In this document: in pieces, positions 5,545 to 6,516 of the stretch
How the letters are laid out: each line of letters opens with the position of its first letter
How positions within the stretch are numbered: position 1 is the stretch's first letter
Source of the DNA: Bacteroidales bacterium UBA4459
GTDB lineage: Bacteria; Bacteroidota; Bacteroidia; Bacteroidales; F082
Length of the DNA stretch: 6,516 nucleotides
NCBI GenBank assembly: GCA_002389465.1
Contig: DGOT01000189.1
Span: 1-6,516, forward strand
Direction of reading: 5' to 3'
Notes under the pieces: generated by a model
Told to the model about the DNA's origin: nothing
Seen by the model: the letters and a program-made list of their open reading frames with translations, nothing else
Databases searched by the model: none
Translations under genes and position numbers: made by a program

Positions 5545-6516
5545 TTATTTCTTCTTCATACATTTGAACAGGGTGTGGCTCACGCCGATATTCTCCACTA
5601 CCTTGTCAAGATACAGGTCGGCTTTTTCCACCAGTTTCACCATATCATTGGAATGATACATCTGGCTGTTGCCGTTGGCCATGGCTGTAAAGTATAAAGA
5701 GGTGGCGTGTAAGCTATACGTGGATGCTTCGTGTTGCTGCTTGTCCCAGTATGTTTCCAGAATGTAAAGTAAACCGTTTTCGTCCAGGGCATCGTAGGCG
5801 CGCTTCAGCAGGCTGGAAATTTCTTCCTGCGAGAAGCAATCGAGAAACTGGCTCATCCAGATGGCATCGTAGCCTTTTGGAAACGGAATTGTGTTATCGA
5901 GCAGATTCAAAGCATGGGTAGAGACCCTGTCTTCCAGATCTTCCCGCCGGATGTTTTCCCTGGCCTCTTTTATTTGTCCGGGCAGGTCCAGGATGGTCAG
6001 ATGAATGTTTTTATCGTAATGCGCACAAAAGATGCTGAATTTGCCGGTGTTTCCCCCGATGTCGAGTATTTTTTGAGGCTTGTCGGCAAACAGGTGCGGC
6101 ATCACCTCGGGGAAAGCATAATCGGAATAGAAATGATCGAATGCAAACCAGCTTTTTCTGGCCTGTTCCGGTAATTCCGCCAGTGCTTCGTAGATTGTAC
6201 CCCAGTCTCCAAATTCTTTCAATCCCTCGGGCTTTCCTTTTTTAATGGCATCTTCCAAATGGAACATGCCGAGGTAGTTCACGTTTTGTGTGAAATCCAT
6301 ATTCACACGCGTCAATTCATCTCTTTCGATGAAGAAGCCGGTTTTTGTCAATAGATATTTTCCTTCCTTCAACCGGACCATTTTTAAACTCAGCCCGGCT
6401 TCGAGCAACACTTTTACGCCATAGACCGGAATGTCCAGATCTTTGGCAATGGTATCGGTATCAGACCCTTTGTCATGGGTTTCCAGCAGGTATTCCAGAA
6501 TTCCAAAATCGCGTAA
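5545..6516 (-). CDS. SAM-dependent methyltransferase (O-methyltransferase-like), N-terminus cut off
   Basis: The frame is open to the right edge, giving 323 visible residues (numbered from the edge); a start at GTG 6411 would cut into a conserved region, so the true start lies outside the window. Residues about 1-65 look like the winged-helix dimerisation domain of multi-domain small-molecule methyltransferases. The Rossmann domain follows: LDIGGNTGKF (151-160) is SAM motif I, LDLPG (176-180) the acidic-loop region, and a YDAIWMSQFLDCFSQEE stretch (216-232) the motif near the active site. Family members of about 330-350 residues methylate aromatic or polyketide substrates, so perhaps 20-30 residues are missing. 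Where plant-type O-methyltransferases have the catalytic His (LHDW), this protein reads LDCF (225-228), so it may methylate carbon or use another base. It is the first gene of the visible operon, 29 bp before the deacetylase. Aryl-ring methylation of a flexirubin/aryl-polyene precursor is a plausible role but unproven. Confidence 0.88.
   Translation of the reverse strand, partial: LRDFGILEYLLETHDKGSDTDTIAKDLDIPVYGVKVLLEAGLSLKMVRLKEGKYLLTKTGFFIERDELTRVNMDFTQNVNYLGMFHLEDAIKKGKPEGLKEFGDWGTIYEALAELPEQARKSWFAFDHFYSDYAFPEVMPHLFADKPQKILDIGGNTGKFSIFCAHYDKNIHLTILDLPGQIKEARENIRREDLEDRVSTHALNLLDNTIPFPKGYDAIWMSQFLDCFSQEEISSLLKRAYDALDENGLLYILETYWDKQQHEASTYSLHATSLYFTAMANGNSQMYHSNDMVKLVEKADLYLDKVVENIGVSHTLFKCMKKK

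Noticed and set aside
6409..6411. GTG start at 6411 for the methyltransferase
   Set aside because: The frame stays open to the window edge, and the 35 extra residues look like the expected winged-helix region, so the real start is outside.

Overview
The window reads as one stretch of a biosynthesis and export gene cluster from a member of the Bacteroidota. All six genes lie on the minus strand, so transcription runs from position 6516 towards position 1. Three things point to Bacteroidota: weak or absent Shine-Dalgarno sequences before most starts, one exact match to the Bacteroidota -7 promoter element (TAnnTTTG), and the gene set, which I recognise from flexirubin/aryl-polyene type pigment loci of that phylum. 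I cannot name a genus.

In order of transcription, the genes are: a SAM-dependent methyltransferase with an N-terminal winged-helix region, cut by the right edge (5545-6516); a membrane-anchored polysaccharide-deacetylase (CE4) protein (4739-5515); a LolA-like periplasmic lipoprotein carrier (4105-4752); a short outer-membrane-type lipoprotein, probably LolB/DUF3261-like (3440-4099); a family 2 glycosyltransferase fused to a DUF2062 membrane domain (1864-3096); and an MMPL/RND-family exporter, cut by the left edge (1-1862). The last has an open frame of 620 codons that simply runs off the window.

Most junctions are very tight: 29 bp, a 14-bp overlap, 5 bp and 1 bp. This indicates one operon with translational coupling. 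The exception is a 343-bp gene-free gap (3097-3439) between the lipoprotein and glycosyltransferase genes. It is packed with perfect inverted repeats: four short hairpins and one longer-range repeat. It looks like a REP/BIME-type repeat element lodged inside the operon. At its downstream end, next to the glycosyltransferase start, is a possible -7 promoter element.

The likely joint function is inferred from family knowledge. A small-molecule lipid, plausibly an aryl polyene or flexirubin, is methylated by the methyltransferase. It may be glycosylated and/or deacetylated at the inner membrane by the GT2 and CE4 proteins. It is then moved by the MMPL pump and the LolA/LolB-like pair to the outer membrane. 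The ketosynthase, dehydratase, acyl-carrier and ammonia-lyase genes that would prove a polyene pathway are not in this window, so the product is a hypothesis. The most unusual points are the palindrome array inside the operon and the replacement of the usual catalytic histidine in the methyltransferase.
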